Below, in pieces: positions 17,893 through 27,545 of a stretch of 64,000 bases of DNA. Positions within the stretch are counted from its first letter, which is position 1, and every line of letters starts with the position of its first letter. Location of the stretch: NCBI GenBank assembly GCA_046727855.1, contig JBKPDL010000025.1:1-64000 (forward strand), given 5' to 3'. Origin of the DNA: DASPWV01 sp046727855. Lineage in GTDB: Bacteria; Acidobacteriota; Vicinamibacteria; Vicinamibacterales; UBA2999. Below the pieces are notes generated by a model, which saw nothing but the letters and a program-made list of their open reading frames with translations, made no database searches and was not told where the DNA came from. The position numbers and the translations under genes are program-made.

Positions 17893-18519
17893 ATGCGAGC
17901 TCATCGCTGCATTCTTTTCACGCTGCTCGTCATGGCATGGACGGCCGCGCCGGCGCAGGCGCAGTGGGTGGTCACGCCCTACCTGGGCATGAACTTCGCG
18001 GGCGACGCGGAATTCCGCAGAGGGGGGCCAGGCGGATCCGTCAGCTATTTCGGCGGCCGGCTGGGGTTCGAGTTTGATTTCGAGCGTTACAATCATTTCT
18101 TCAAGGACAAGGATGTGGCCGGCCTCGTTGCAAACAATTGCGGCGTCGGCCCAGCCGGCGAGCCTTGCACCGACCTGAATACTGACGCCATGAGCTTCAT
18201 GGGCAACGTGCTGGCACCGATTCGCTTGAAGGGCGCGAAGAACTGGCGTCCGTACGCGGCTGCGGGGCTAGGCGTGATTCGCGCATGGGTCACGGATCCT
18301 TCGAACCAGGTGGTCGACACCGATCAGAACGACCTCGCATTCAACTTCGGCGCTGGGGTGATGTACTCGCTCAACAATCGCGTGGGGCTGCGAGGCGACG
18401 TGCGGTATTTCCGCGCGCTCGTCGACGAGGACAAGCGCGAGGGTTTTTACTTCACAGACTACGGCTTCTGGCGCACGACGGTCGGGGTCACATTGGGGTT
18501 CCCGCGGGTAATTGAATAG
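17893..18519 (+). CDS. Outer-membrane beta-barrel protein
   Basis: About 208 residues from ATG 17893. Residues 1-23 form a signal peptide (hydrophobic core LFTLLVMAW, cleavage after AQA). The mature part has alternating strands: WVVTPYLGMNFAGDAEFRR, YFGGRLGFEFDFERY, WRPYAAAGLGVIRAWV, FNFGAGVMYSLNNRVGLRG and WRTTVGVTLGF. This is the pattern of an 8-stranded OmpW/OmpA-like barrel. Two Cys (in the NNCG and EPC parts of one loop) could form a disulfide. It is divergent from the PadR-ADOP operon. The function is not predictable. Confidence 0.8.
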   Translation: MRAHRCILFTLLVMAWTAAPAQAQWVVTPYLGMNFAGDAEFRRGGPGGSVSYFGGRLGFEFDFERYNHFFKDKDVAGLVANNCGVGPAGEPCTDLNTDAMSFMGNVLAPIRLKGAKNWRPYAAAGLGVIRAWVTDPSNQVVDTDQNDLAFNFGAGVMYSLNNRVGLRGDVRYFRALVDEDKREGFYFTDYGFWRTTVGVTLGFPRVIE

Positions 18520-18719
18520 CCTTATCGACTTTGCGATCGCAATCCTTCTATTGCCTCGCTTGATCACGCCCCCCAATAGTCGAACGTCCCCCGCGGGACG
18601 AAACAACAGAACGCCAACGAATGGCAGGGAGAGAAGGAGTCGGGTTGTTACGTTTGCATATAGAGTTGTCTTCTTGTCCACACCGGCCTCACGTCAAACG
18701 CCGCCGCTCGCATAAGCTA
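18520..18719. other. Intergenic, no gene recognised
   Basis: This stretch follows the barrel gene. A minus-strand frame contains a short hydrophobic segment (LLLSLPFVGVLLFRP) that might be debris of a membrane sensor once paired with the regulator remnant beside it, but the evidence is too weak to call a gene. Confidence 0.25.
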
Positions 18720-19140
18720 AGCACAAAGACCTGGGCTGTGGCATGGCCGCTCCGACGTGGCGAGCGGTGTTGCATTCGTCCAGCCCAATCAATTTCGATG
18801 CACCCGCGTTCGCGTGTCGCCAATCGCGCCGTGACCGTCCATCGCGCGTCTCCTGCGAGATCGACAAGTGCCCCTTCGACGCGCCACGGCATTCACCAAC
18901 AGCAAATTCACGCCCTGCGTGATTGAATAGTCTTCGATCACCGACGAATTCGACGCCTTGCGAGGCAGGGCCATCATCACGCCGCCCCGCGAGAGGCTTT
19001 CACGCGAAATGGGATCGACGACGAGGTCCGCGATGCGCAGCGTGTCATGCGAACGCGCTGGTCCGCGACGGAGGATGGTTCGAATGTGTGCCAGCAGCTC
19101 CGAGAATGCGAATGGTTTTGACTGGTATCGTCGGGCGGCG
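18720..19140 (-). pseudogene. OmpR-family response regulator, decayed remnant
   Basis: On the minus strand, from about 19140 downward, one frame reads YQSKPFAFSELLAHIRTILR and then DTLRIADLVVDPISRE. These are the Lys-Pro-Phe end of a receiver domain, helix 5, and the first strands of an OmpR-type DNA-binding domain. The next part changes frame: the equivalent of the helix before the recognition helix is recognisable only as HAGRE in the adjacent frame, and the rest is lost. The first two thirds of the receiver, including the phospho-acceptor Asp, are missing upstream. The remnant lies divergently just before the RND efflux operon at 19238, the position where a cognate regulator would be expected. 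Confidence 0.55.
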
Positions 19141-19237
19141 GGTGGACGCGTGTTCTCGGTCGTGAGTCACGTATACGCGCGGTTGTGAGCTGCAGCGTGC
19201 GCTGAAGTCGCGCGAGTTCTTGCCGTAGTATCGACTG

Positions 19238-20635
19238 ATGAAAACCGTCGCGTTAACGGGGCTATTGTTAACGGCGTCTGTAACTGCAACGGCACAGTCG
19301 GCTTTAGAGTCGCCGTTGACATTGAGCGCGGCTGTGGATCTGGCACTCCGCAATCACCCAGTCATCCGCGAAGCGCGCGCCGGTTCGGCGGCAGCGTTGG
19401 CAGACATCGGTGTCGCACGCGCCGCGTATTTGCCGCGGCTCGACTTCTTGTGGCAGGTGAATCGTGCCACGCGAAACAACGTCTTCGGGCTACTTCTGCC
19501 ACAGCCAGTGATTCCAGCCGTCTCCGGTCCCGTGCTCGCAACGGAGACGCTCGACGGCGTTTGGAGCAGCGCGGGTGGCCTGCTGCTCTCGTGGGAAGCC
19601 GTTGACTTTGGACGACGTGGCGCGGCCGTTGATCTGGCGCGTGCGGAGTCTGGATTCGCAGACGCACAGCGCATCGTGACGGAGCTGGACGTCGCGAGCG
19701 CTGCTGCAGACGCGTATCTCGAGGTACTGGCCGCAGACGCAGCGCTCGGCGCCGCCCGCGCGAACGTCGAGCGACTGGAAACCTTCGCTACCTCCGTGCG
19801 CGCACTCGTGCGAAGTCAACTTCGGGCCGGTGCGGAGCAGTCTCGCGCCGAGGCCGAACTTGCCGCCGCGCGAAACCGGCTGACCGAGGCCACCCGGAAT
19901 GTGGAACTCGCCAGACTGGCGTTGGCGGAGACATTGGGAATGCCGGCGGCGCCGATTGCCTTGGCACCCGGCTCATTGTTGAAGGTTCCGGCACGTCCGC
20001 CGGAGCCTCTGTCATTCGAGCCCGCGTCGCATCCGCGCGCCGTCGCAGCTGGCGCGCAAGTCGATGCGGTCCGTGCCCGCGATCGCGTGCTCGATCGATC
20101 GTATTTCCCTCGAGTTGAATTGCAGACGGCTGTTTCCGGTCGGGCCGTCAGCCAAGAGATCGACGGAACCAGCGTCGGCAACGGACTTGGACTCGACGTA
20201 CCGAACTGGGCGGTTGGCCTTTCCGTGACATTCCCATCACTCGAGATCTTTCGCACTGAAGCACGGAGGCGAGTTGAGGCGGGCCGGCTGCAGGAGGCTA
20301 CGGCTCGCTACGATCGCACACTGCAGACGCTGCAAACGCAGGAAGCGCGGGCGCGCGTGGTCACCGCCGCGGCCTATGAGATCGCCGTCAATACTCCGCA
20401 GCAGCTGCAGGCGGCGCGCGACAGCGATACGCAGGCCCGCGCGCGCTACGACGCCGGCCTGACGAATGTCATAGAGGTTGCCGAGGCCCAGCGTCTCCTG
20501 GCCGACGCCGAAGCGGAGAATGCGGTCGCAAGCCTCGCTGTCTGGCGGGCGCTGTTAGCAGAGGCCGTTCTCAAGGGCGACCTGCAGCCGTTCTTGAATC
20601 AAGTACGAATTCCTCAGTCCTCGTCCGCCCCATAG
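19238..20635 (+). CDS. TolC-family outer-membrane efflux protein
   Basis: 465 residues. Residues 1-20 are a signal peptide ending AQS. The mature protein has two repeats of the OEP fold, each with long coiled-coil helices: LTLSAAVDLALRNHPVIREA opens the first, and LQTLQTQEARARVVTAAAYEI with QAARDSDTQARARYDAGLTN closes the second. The GLTNVIEVAEAQRLLADAE motif is typical of this family. It is the first gene of a three-gene efflux operon, with 17 bases to the RND pump. The gene order OMF-RND-MFP is less common than MFP-RND-OMF. It should form the outer-membrane exit duct. Confidence 0.9.
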   Translation: MKTVALTGLLLTASVTATAQSALESPLTLSAAVDLALRNHPVIREARAGSAAALADIGVARAAYLPRLDFLWQVNRATRNNVFGLLLPQPVIPAVSGPVLATETLDGVWSSAGGLLLSWEAVDFGRRGAAVDLARAESGFADAQRIVTELDVASAAADAYLEVLAADAALGAARANVERLETFATSVRALVRSQLRAGAEQSRAEAELAAARNRLTEATRNVELARLALAETLGMPAAPIALAPGSLLKVPARPPEPLSFEPASHPRAVAAGAQVDAVRARDRVLDRSYFPRVELQTAVSGRAVSQEIDGTSVGNGLGLDVPNWAVGLSVTFPSLEIFRTEARRRVEAGRLQEATARYDRTLQTLQTQEARARVVTAAAYEIAVNTPQQLQAARDSDTQARARYDAGLTNVIEVAEAQRLLADAEAENAVASLAVWRALLAEAVLKGDLQPFLNQVRIPQSSSAP

Positions 20636-20652
20636 GATAGGAGCCGAAGACC

Positions 20653-23600
20653 ATGTGGCTTATTCGCGCCGCCCTACGCAGACCAATTACCCTCCTGATG
20701 CTCGTTCTCGGAGCGGCAACGACGTCAATACTCGCCTTGCAGCGTATGCGGGCCGACATCCTGCCCGAGCTCGGAACGCCGGTCCTGTATGTCGCACAGG
20801 CCTACGGCGGCATGGATCCCGCACAGATGGAAGGGTACCTCGTAAATTATTACGAGTTTCACTTCCTGTACATCAACGGCATTGACCGAGTGGAGTCCAA
20901 GTCGATTCAGGATGTCGGGCTCGTCACGCTCTACTTTCATCCGGGAACGGACATGGCGCAGGCGCTGGCTGAAACGGTGGCGCAGGTCAATCGCGCTCGT
21001 GCGTTCATGCCGCCCGGTACGGTGCCTCCCGTCGTCTTGCGGCAGGACGCCGGCACCATGCCGGTGGGCTATGTAACGTTTTCGAGTGATACGCGCAGTC
21101 TCAACGAAATCCAGGATCTGGCGCTCTTTCGCGTCCGCCCGATGTTCGGCACGCTTCCGGGCGTCTCCGGACGACCGCCGTTCGGAGGCAATCAGCGAAC
21201 GATTGTGATCAATGTCGATCCGAATCGGCTGCGCGCGTATGGACTGTCGGCCAACGAAGTGATTCAAGCGGTCGCCAAGAACAATGTGATTGTCCCATCC
21301 GGCTACGTTCGCGTTGGAGACGAAGCGAAGGCCGCGCCTATCAACGCCGTCGTGCGCAACGTCGATGAACTGCTGGAGATTCCTCTTCGACTCGGTTCCG
21401 GCGCCACGGTCTTCCTGCGCGACATCGGGACGGTTCAGGACACGATGGACATCCTGGCCGGCTATGCCATTGTCGACGGGCATCGCAGCGTGTATTTGCC
21501 CGTCATCAAGCGCGCCGATGCGTCCACGCTCGATGTCGTGAACGAGGTGCGGAACGCGTTGCCGCAGATGCGGGCGCTCGTGCCCGAAGACATCAGGGTT
21601 GATTTTGAGTTTGATCAATCGACATACGTCATGAGCGCCATCCGTTCACTCACGACGGAGGGCATTCTTGGCGCATTTCTCACGGGCCTCGCCGTTCTGC
21701 TGTTCCTGCGCGACATCCGCGGTGCATTGATCGTGGTTGCCACTATTCCATTGGCGCTACTGGCCGCACTGGTGGGATTGTGGGTCACCGGCCAAACGAT
21801 CAACATCATGACGCTTGGTGGTCTGACGCTTGCGATTGGGATTCTCGTCGACGAATCGACGGTCACGATCGAGAACATGCATACCCACCTGGCGCGGCAG
21901 CGCAACAAAGGGCTGGCCGTTCTGAACGCAGGCGCGGAGGTCGCGATTCCGCAGTTTCTGGCCATGCTGTGCGTGGCTGCCGTCTTCACGCCGGCGCTGT
22001 TCATGGTCGGTCCGGGAAAGTCGTTGTTCGTCCCGCTCGCCTTGGCGGTGACGTTCGCGATGGCCGCATCGTACTTCCTGGCTCGCACGTTCGTTCCCGT
22101 GCTCGCGACATGGTTGTTGCGCCCATCGCAGAAAACCGAGTCCGAGAAGGCTGTCACGTTCGAGAGACTGAGAGACCAGTACGGTCGCGTGCTCAACCGT
22201 CTCGTTGGCCTGCGCTGGGCAGTGGTTGGCATCTATCTCATCGTTGCTGCCGGCGTTGTGTACGGGCTCGGAACGACCATCGGCACCGAAATCTTTCCAA
22301 ACGTCGACACCGGTCAGCTTCAGATGCGCATCAAGGCGCCACCAGGCACGCGCGTGGAACGGACCGAACTAATTGCCCAGCGCATTCTGCAGTTCCTTGA
22401 CGAACAGGCGGGCCCTGGCAACGTGCAGGGCTCGATCGGGTATGTAGGTATTCAGCCGACCAGCTACCCGATTAACACCATCCTGCTGTGGACGAGCGGC
22501 CCGCACGAAGCGGTGTTGCGCGTGGCACTCAAACCGGACGCAGGCGTTCGCACTGACGTGCTCAAGGAACGTCTCCGTCAGCAACTCCCGAAACTTGCCC
22601 CCGGAACCGTGGTGGCGTTCGAACCAGCGGATGTCGTCAGTCAGGTGATGAATTTTGGCGCCTCGACGCCGATCGAGGTCACCGTGTCAGGCGCGGACTT
22701 CCTAGCGAGCCGGAAATATGCCGAGCATCTACGCGAGAAGTTGGTGGAGATCCCAACGCTCAGGGATGTACAGTTCTCACAACTGCTCGCGTATCCGAGT
22801 CTGAATATTCAGGTCGACCGGGAACGCGCCGGCCAACTCGGTGTCACCGTAGAAGATGTTGGCCGCGCGTTGGTGGCCGCCACGTCCTCGACGCGTTTTA
22901 TTCAGCCACTGTACTGGGCCGCGCCGAATGGCGTCTCGTATCAGGTCCAGATTGAGATCCCACAATCCCTGACGAATTCGATTGGAAGCGTCGAAACGAT
23001 TCCCGTCTCGCGCGGCGATTCGCTGTATCCGCTCGTTGGTGATGTGGCCACGATTACTGAGGGGACGAGCATTGGACAGTACGATCGCATCAACCAACAG
23101 CGGATGCTGACGATCACTGCCGACGTCAACGAGGTCGATCTGGGCACGGCCGCTGGCGAGGTACGGTCGGCAATCGCCGCGGCGGGAAACCCGCCGCGAG
23201 GCGTTTCAGTCACCACGCGAGGTCAAGTCGCACCTATGCAACAGACATTGGCCGGGCTCGAGAAGGGTCTGCTGCTGGCGATTGGCGCCATTTTCATTCT
23301 GCTCGGCGCCTACTTTCAGTCCCTGCGGATCGCGGTTGTCGTTATTGCGACTATTCCTGCGGTGATTGCAGGCGTCCTGATCGCGTTGCTGATTGCAGGC
23401 GATACCCTAAACGTTCAGTCGTTCATGGGCGCGATTGTTTCGCTTGGCGTCGCAGTCGCCAACGCGATTCTCCTGACGACGTTCGCCGAGAAGTCTCGTA
23501 TGAGAGGTGCATCGGCAGTAGAGGCCGCAATTGACGGTGCGATGAGCCGCCTGCGCCCAATCCTGATGACGACATCCGCGATGGTGCTCGGCATGCTGCC

Positions 23601-23802
23601 GCTCGCGTTAGGAGCGGCGCAGACCGCACCGCTCGGGCGAGCGGTGATTGGAGGCCTTATCGGAGCGACGCTCGCGACCTTGTTCATCCTCCCGTCGTCT
23701 TTTGCGCTCGTGCAGTCGCGGGCAAGTCGCCATTCGTCTTCGCTCGACCCGCACGATTCCGCATCGTCATTCTATTCATCCGGAACGCGGGAGGCGCTGT
23801 GA
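20653..23802 (+). CDS. RND-family efflux pump, inner-membrane subunit
   Basis: 1049 residues, normal length for AcrB/CusA-type pumps, with 12 predicted helices. TM1 is preceded by LIRAALRRPITLLML. Porter domains contain LPEL, FPNVDTGQLQMRIKAPPGTR and NVDPNRLRAYGLSANEV. In TM4 the acidic pair of AcrB (Asp-Asp) reads Asp400-Glu401 in LAIGILVDES. In TM10 the relay lysine of AcrB is Ala936 (GVAVANAILL). The proton relay is therefore altered relative to AcrB, suggesting a distinct RND subgroup. The start has a GGAG site 10 bases upstream. It is flanked by its outer-membrane and adaptor partners in one operon. The substrate is not predictable from motifs. Confidence 0.92.
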   Translation: MWLIRAALRRPITLLMLVLGAATTSILALQRMRADILPELGTPVLYVAQAYGGMDPAQMEGYLVNYYEFHFLYINGIDRVESKSIQDVGLVTLYFHPGTDMAQALAETVAQVNRARAFMPPGTVPPVVLRQDAGTMPVGYVTFSSDTRSLNEIQDLALFRVRPMFGTLPGVSGRPPFGGNQRTIVINVDPNRLRAYGLSANEVIQAVAKNNVIVPSGYVRVGDEAKAAPINAVVRNVDELLEIPLRLGSGATVFLRDIGTVQDTMDILAGYAIVDGHRSVYLPVIKRADASTLDVVNEVRNALPQMRALVPEDIRVDFEFDQSTYVMSAIRSLTTEGILGAFLTGLAVLLFLRDIRGALIVVATIPLALLAALVGLWVTGQTINIMTLGGLTLAIGILVDESTVTIENMHTHLARQRNKGLAVLNAGAEVAIPQFLAMLCVAAVFTPALFMVGPGKSLFVPLALAVTFAMAASYFLARTFVPVLATWLLRPSQKTESEKAVTFERLRDQYGRVLNRLVGLRWAVVGIYLIVAAGVVYGLGTTIGTEIFPNVDTGQLQMRIKAPPGTRVERTELIAQRILQFLDEQAGPGNVQGSIGYVGIQPTSYPINTILLWTSGPHEAVLRVALKPDAGVRTDVLKERLRQQLPKLAPGTVVAFEPADVVSQVMNFGASTPIEVTVSGADFLASRKYAEHLREKLVEIPTLRDVQFSQLLAYPSLNIQVDRERAGQLGVTVEDVGRALVAATSSTRFIQPLYWAAPNGVSYQVQIEIPQSLTNSIGSVETIPVSRGDSLYPLVGDVATITEGTSIGQYDRINQQRMLTITADVNEVDLGTAAGEVRSAIAAAGNPPRGVSVTTRGQVAPMQQTLAGLEKGLLLAIGAIFILLGAYFQSLRIAVVVIATIPAVIAGVLIALLIAGDTLNVQSFMGAIVSLGVAVANAILLTTFAEKSRMRGASAVEAAIDGAMSRLRPILMTTSAMVLGMLPLALGAAQTAPLGRAVIGGLIGATLATLFILPSSFALVQSRASRHSSSLDPHDSASSFYSSGTREAL

Positions 23803-23852
23803 GGCCGTATCGACAGACGCACCCAGTCGGATCCAGCCGATGGAGTAGAGCC

Positions 23853-25028
23853 ATGATCGCAAAGATTCGGGCATTGGTGCCCCTGTTGATCGTTGTCGCG
23901 ACCTCGACTGCGCCCGGTTGCGGTTCCAGTACGGAGGCGACGTCTTCCAACGGAGCGGCCACCCAGGCGACGGCGGCACGGCCGGTGGAAGAACGGACGG
24001 TGCCGGTGGTCCCTGTCGTCTCTCGGTCTTTCGAGCGAATACTCTCATTGCCGGGTGATCTGGTGGCATTTCAGGATGTGTCTGTCCACGCGAGAGTGCA
24101 AGGCTTTATCCAAACAATCACCGTGGATCGCGGGTCCGTGGTTCGGCGTGGCACAGTCTTGGCGCGCATCGACGCTCCCGAGTTGAAAGCGCAACTCAGC
24201 GAGGCCGAGGCTCGAGTGCAGACCGCCGAGGCACAGCTGGTCGAAGCGCAGGCTGCGCTCACGTCCGAGCGTTCCACATTCGACCGGCTGAAGCAGGCCT
24301 CTGCGACCCCGGGCGTGGTCGCGGGAAACGATGTTGAAGTCGCGCAACAGAAAGTGGAGGCCGCGAAGGCGCGTGTGGACGCCTCGACTAGGAACGTTGA
24401 GGCCATGCGACAGGCGGCGCGTTCGGTTCGAGACGTCGAAGCCTACCTTCAGGTAACGGCTCCCTTTGATGGCGTCGTCACGGAGCGCGCCGCGCACATC
24501 GGTACCCTGGTGGGCCCGAGCTCCAGCCCGATTGTGCGGATGCAGCAAGTCTCGCGGCTCCGCTTGGTTGCAGCGATTCCAGAGGCCTACGTCGCGGGTG
24601 TCGGCCTCGGACAGCCAATCGAATTCACCGTGGCGACGTTTCCCGGACAGACCTTCATGGCCAAGCTCGCGCGGCTGGCCCGCGCGCTCGATCCGAAGAC
24701 ACGGACCATGGCTGTGGAACTCGACGTGAACAATGCCGCCGGTCGCCTGGCGCCAGGTATGTTCGCGGCGATTCTGTGGCCCGCGAGACGCGCGGGCGCT
24801 TCGCTGTTCGTACCAAGATCAGCGGTAGCGACGACGACAGAACGTACGTTTGTCGTCAGGGTGCGAGACGGTGTCGCCGAGTGGGTGGACGTCGAGCGCG
24901 GCGCAACGATGGACGATCTTGTCGAGGTGTTCGGAAACCTGACGGCTGGTGAGCAAGTTGCCGTCCGAGCCACCGACGAACTTCGAGCGGGCACACGCGT
25001 TCGCGCCGCGCAGCCGGCCTCGAAGTAA
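23853..25028 (+). CDS. RND efflux periplasmic adaptor (membrane-fusion protein), lipoprotein
   Basis: About 391 residues from ATG 23853; a GTG at 23799 overlapping the RND stop codon is an alternative start. The N-terminus is a lipoprotein-like signal with Cys23 in TAPGC. The MFP plan follows: barrel-sandwich half (VHARVQGFIQTITVDRGSVV, LARIDAPELKAQLSEAEA), a long coiled-coil hairpin at about 105-200 (EARVQTAEAQLVEAQAAL), the second sandwich half (YLQVTAPFDGVVTERAAHIG) and a beta-barrel with IEFTVATFPGQTF. It should bridge the pump and the TolC-like duct. It is the last gene of the efflux operon. Confidence 0.9.
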   Translation: MIAKIRALVPLLIVVATSTAPGCGSSTEATSSNGAATQATAARPVEERTVPVVPVVSRSFERILSLPGDLVAFQDVSVHARVQGFIQTITVDRGSVVRRGTVLARIDAPELKAQLSEAEARVQTAEAQLVEAQAALTSERSTFDRLKQASATPGVVAGNDVEVAQQKVEAAKARVDASTRNVEAMRQAARSVRDVEAYLQVTAPFDGVVTERAAHIGTLVGPSSSPIVRMQQVSRLRLVAAIPEAYVAGVGLGQPIEFTVATFPGQTFMAKLARLARALDPKTRTMAVELDVNNAAGRLAPGMFAAILWPARRAGASLFVPRSAVATTTERTFVVRVRDGVAEWVDVERGATMDDLVEVFGNLTAGEQVAVRATDELRAGTRVRAAQPASK

Positions 25029-25060
25029 ACACGGCAGGCCTCTTCGGAGGAACCGTGATC

Positions 25061-25123
25061 ATGTTTCGAATGACTGTCGCTATCGTCTCTCTTGCCGCGA
25101 CAGGCGCGGGCACGACTGACTAG
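25061..25123 (+). CDS. Very short ORF after the efflux operon, possibly a remnant
   Basis: A 20-codon frame (MFRMTVAIVSLAATGAGTTD) begins shortly after GGAGG at 25047-25051. It looks like the start of a signal peptide that stops abruptly, so it is more likely the stump of a lost exported protein than a functional peptide. Confidence 0.2.
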   Translation: MFRMTVAIVSLAATGAGTTD

Positions 25124-25251
25124 ACTGGTTGAGACACCGTAAGCTACTGGCGTGTCGAACGTTGCGCGACACAGCCAGGGGACTCACGCTGCAATGAACG
25201 TGTGGAGATGATTCAGCGTGGGTGCCTCGAGCGAGGCAACGCATTTTTTCT

Positions 25252-27081
25252 ATGCCGCCAAACCGCTACGCGCCCATAGAAGACTACGGCATCATCGGCG
25301 ACCTTCACACCGTCGCGCTCGTGGGCAAGAACGGGTCGATCGACTTCCTCTGCCTCCCGTCGTTCGACTCACCGTCCGTGTTTGCTGCTCTGCTCGACGC
25401 CGACCGCGGCGGCCGCTTCCAGATCGTGCCGCAGCTCGGCGACGCGGTACACCGGCAACTTTACCTGCCCGACACCAACGTGCTGCTCACCAGGTTTCTG
25501 TCCGACAGCGGCGTCGCTGAGGTGTCTGACTTCATGCCGGTCGAGGACGCTGGCGTCGCACACAATCTGGTGCGTCGCGCAAAAACGGTCCGCGGCGAGA
25601 TACGTTTTGCGATGCGGTGTGATCCACGCTTCGACTACGCCCGCCGAACGCACACGATCGAGCGGCGCAGCGACACGGAAATCCTGTTCCTTGGCAGCGC
25701 CGGCGCGCGCGAGCTGGTGCTGCGACTGCGTTCGTCGGTTCCGATGCAGCTCGAGGAGGGCGCCGCCGTCGCCCAGTTCACGCTCAGCGCCGACCAATCG
25801 GCGTGGTTCGTCCTCGAGGTGGTGATCTCGCATGATCCGTCGCCGTGCGTGCGCGCCGATTACGCGCGCGACGCCTTCAAACAAACCGTGAACTTCTGGC
25901 GCGGCTGGATCGGCCGCAGCAGCTACAAGAGCCGCTGGCGCGAGATGGTGAACCGTTCCGCGCTCGTGCTGAAGCTTCTCACATCCCGAGAGCACGGGTC
26001 GATCGTGGCTTCACCGACGTTCGGATTGCCGGAGACTCCCGGCGGCGTGCGCAATTGGGACTACCGCTACTCGTGGATCCGTGATTCGTCGTTCACCCTC
26101 TATGGATTGATGCGCCTCGGCTACACGGACGAGGCCGCGGCGTTCATGCGCTGGATGGTGGCGCGCTGCCAGGAGTTGGAGCCAGACGGCTCACTCCAGA
26201 TCATGTACACGATCGACGGCCGTCCCGTGATGCACGAGGAGACGTTGGATCACTTCGAGGGCTACATGGGCTCGCGTCCGGTTCGCATCGGCAACGCCGC
26301 CCACACCCATCTCCAGCTCGATATCTACGGCGAGTTCATGGACTCCGTGTACCTGTATGACAAGTATGGCTCTCCCATCGGGTACGACGACTGGATCAAC
26401 GTCCGCCGCCTGATCGACTGGGTGTGCGAACACTGGCGGGAAAAGGACGAGAGCATCTGGGAGGTGCGCGGCGGGCGTCGAGAGTTCCTCTACTCGCGCG
26501 TGATGTGCTGGGTGGCGATCGACCGGGCCATCCGCCTCGCGAACAGACGCTCGTTCCCGGCTCCCCTCTCTCGCTGGTACGAGGCACGAGACACCATTTA
26601 CCGCGACATCTACGAGCGCTTCTGGAACCCGGCGCGCCGCGGCTTCGTGCAACACCCGGGCGCGGCCACGTTCGACGCCGCAGCGTTGCTCATGCCCTTG
26701 GTGCGCTTCGTGTCGCCGACCGACCCGCGGTGGGTCGACACCCTGCGCGGCATCGAGCAGGAGCTGGTAAGCGACTCGCTCGTCTATCGCTATCGTCTCG
26801 GAGAGTCTTTCTCCGATGGCCTCACTGGTCAGGAGGGTACGTTCTCGATGTGCTCCTTCTGGTACGTCGAGTGCCTCTCGCGCATGGGCGATCTTGCCAA
26901 GGCGCGGTTCTTCTTCGAGAAGATGCTTGGCTATGCGAATCACGTAGGACTGTACGGCGAGGAGCTGGGCCCCAGAGCCCAACATCTCGGCAACTTCCCG
27001 CAGGCTTTCACGCACTTGGCGCTGATCAGCGCCGCCTACGATCTGGACCGGCGCCTCTCGGCCGCTGGCCACGCGAGCTGA
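25252..27081 (+). CDS. Glycoside hydrolase family 15 protein (glucoamylase/trehalase-like)
   Basis: About 609 residues from ATG 25252, chosen because relatives start NRYAPIEDYGIIGDLHTVAL; an in-frame GTG lies at 25222. Residues 1-220 form the N-terminal beta-sandwich (KNGSIDFLCLPSFDSPSVF, then ALLDADRGGRF). The (alpha/alpha)6 barrel follows with NWDYRYSWIRDSSFTLYGL, EEELDHFEGY-type segment near 340 and GQEGTFSMCSFWYVECLSR near 545. ARFFFEKMLGYANHVGLYGE and LGNFPQAFTHLALI close it. There is no signal peptide, so the enzyme is cytosolic. Bacterial members of this type hydrolyse alpha-glucosides, several of them trehalose; the exact substrate is inferred only at family level. Confidence 0.88.
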   Translation: MPPNRYAPIEDYGIIGDLHTVALVGKNGSIDFLCLPSFDSPSVFAALLDADRGGRFQIVPQLGDAVHRQLYLPDTNVLLTRFLSDSGVAEVSDFMPVEDAGVAHNLVRRAKTVRGEIRFAMRCDPRFDYARRTHTIERRSDTEILFLGSAGARELVLRLRSSVPMQLEEGAAVAQFTLSADQSAWFVLEVVISHDPSPCVRADYARDAFKQTVNFWRGWIGRSSYKSRWREMVNRSALVLKLLTSREHGSIVASPTFGLPETPGGVRNWDYRYSWIRDSSFTLYGLMRLGYTDEAAAFMRWMVARCQELEPDGSLQIMYTIDGRPVMHEETLDHFEGYMGSRPVRIGNAAHTHLQLDIYGEFMDSVYLYDKYGSPIGYDDWINVRRLIDWVCEHWREKDESIWEVRGGRREFLYSRVMCWVAIDRAIRLANRRSFPAPLSRWYEARDTIYRDIYERFWNPARRGFVQHPGAATFDAAALLMPLVRFVSPTDPRWVDTLRGIEQELVSDSLVYRYRLGESFSDGLTGQEGTFSMCSFWYVECLSRMGDLAKARFFFEKMLGYANHVGLYGEELGPRAQHLGNFPQAFTHLALISAAYDLDRRLSAAGHAS

Positions 27082-27230
27082 TAATCACGCCCCGGCAACT
27101 TTCAAATCGCTGAGATTCTCGCGAGCCACGTTCATCTCCTATGGTTGGCTCGGAACCGATGTCCTGCTTCACGCGCTCGAGGTCTGGAGTCGCGATACTC
27201 GTGAAGGGCAAACGTCGAGCTGAGGGCGAC

Positions 27231-27545
27231 ATGATCATCGAAATGCGCACGTACAAGACCAAGCCTGGCAAACGCGATCAGTTTCTGGAGATCTTTCGGT
27301 CCAAATCCGTCCCTGCGCACGAGGAAATCGGAATGAAGATCCTGGGTCCGTTTCTGTCGATCGAAGACCCGGACACGTTCTTCTTCATGCGTGGGTTTCC
27401 GGATCTCGCGTCGCGTGAGCCGATGAAAGCAAAGTTTTACGAGGGCGAGTTGTGGAAGCGCGAACTTGAAGCCGTTCTGATGCCGATGCTGGACAAGTAC
27501 GACGTCGTTTTGGTGGAAGATGCCGAGGGTCAAGTTCGCTGGTGA
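27231..27545 (+). CDS. NIPSNAP-family protein
   Basis: About 104 residues from ATG 27231 (upstream in-frame starts give non-conserved sequence). MIIEMRTYKTKPGKRDQFLE is the usual NIPSNAP opening; FLSIEDPDTFFFMRGFPD and AKFYEGELWKRELEAVLMP are family segments of the dimeric alpha/beta ferredoxin-like fold. The biochemical role of bacterial members is unknown. It is followed by a convergent VOC-type gene whose open frame reads 160 bases into the 3' end of this one. Confidence 0.85.
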   Translation: MIIEMRTYKTKPGKRDQFLEIFRSKSVPAHEEIGMKILGPFLSIEDPDTFFFMRGFPDLASREPMKAKFYEGELWKRELEAVLMPMLDKYDVVLVEDAEGQVRW

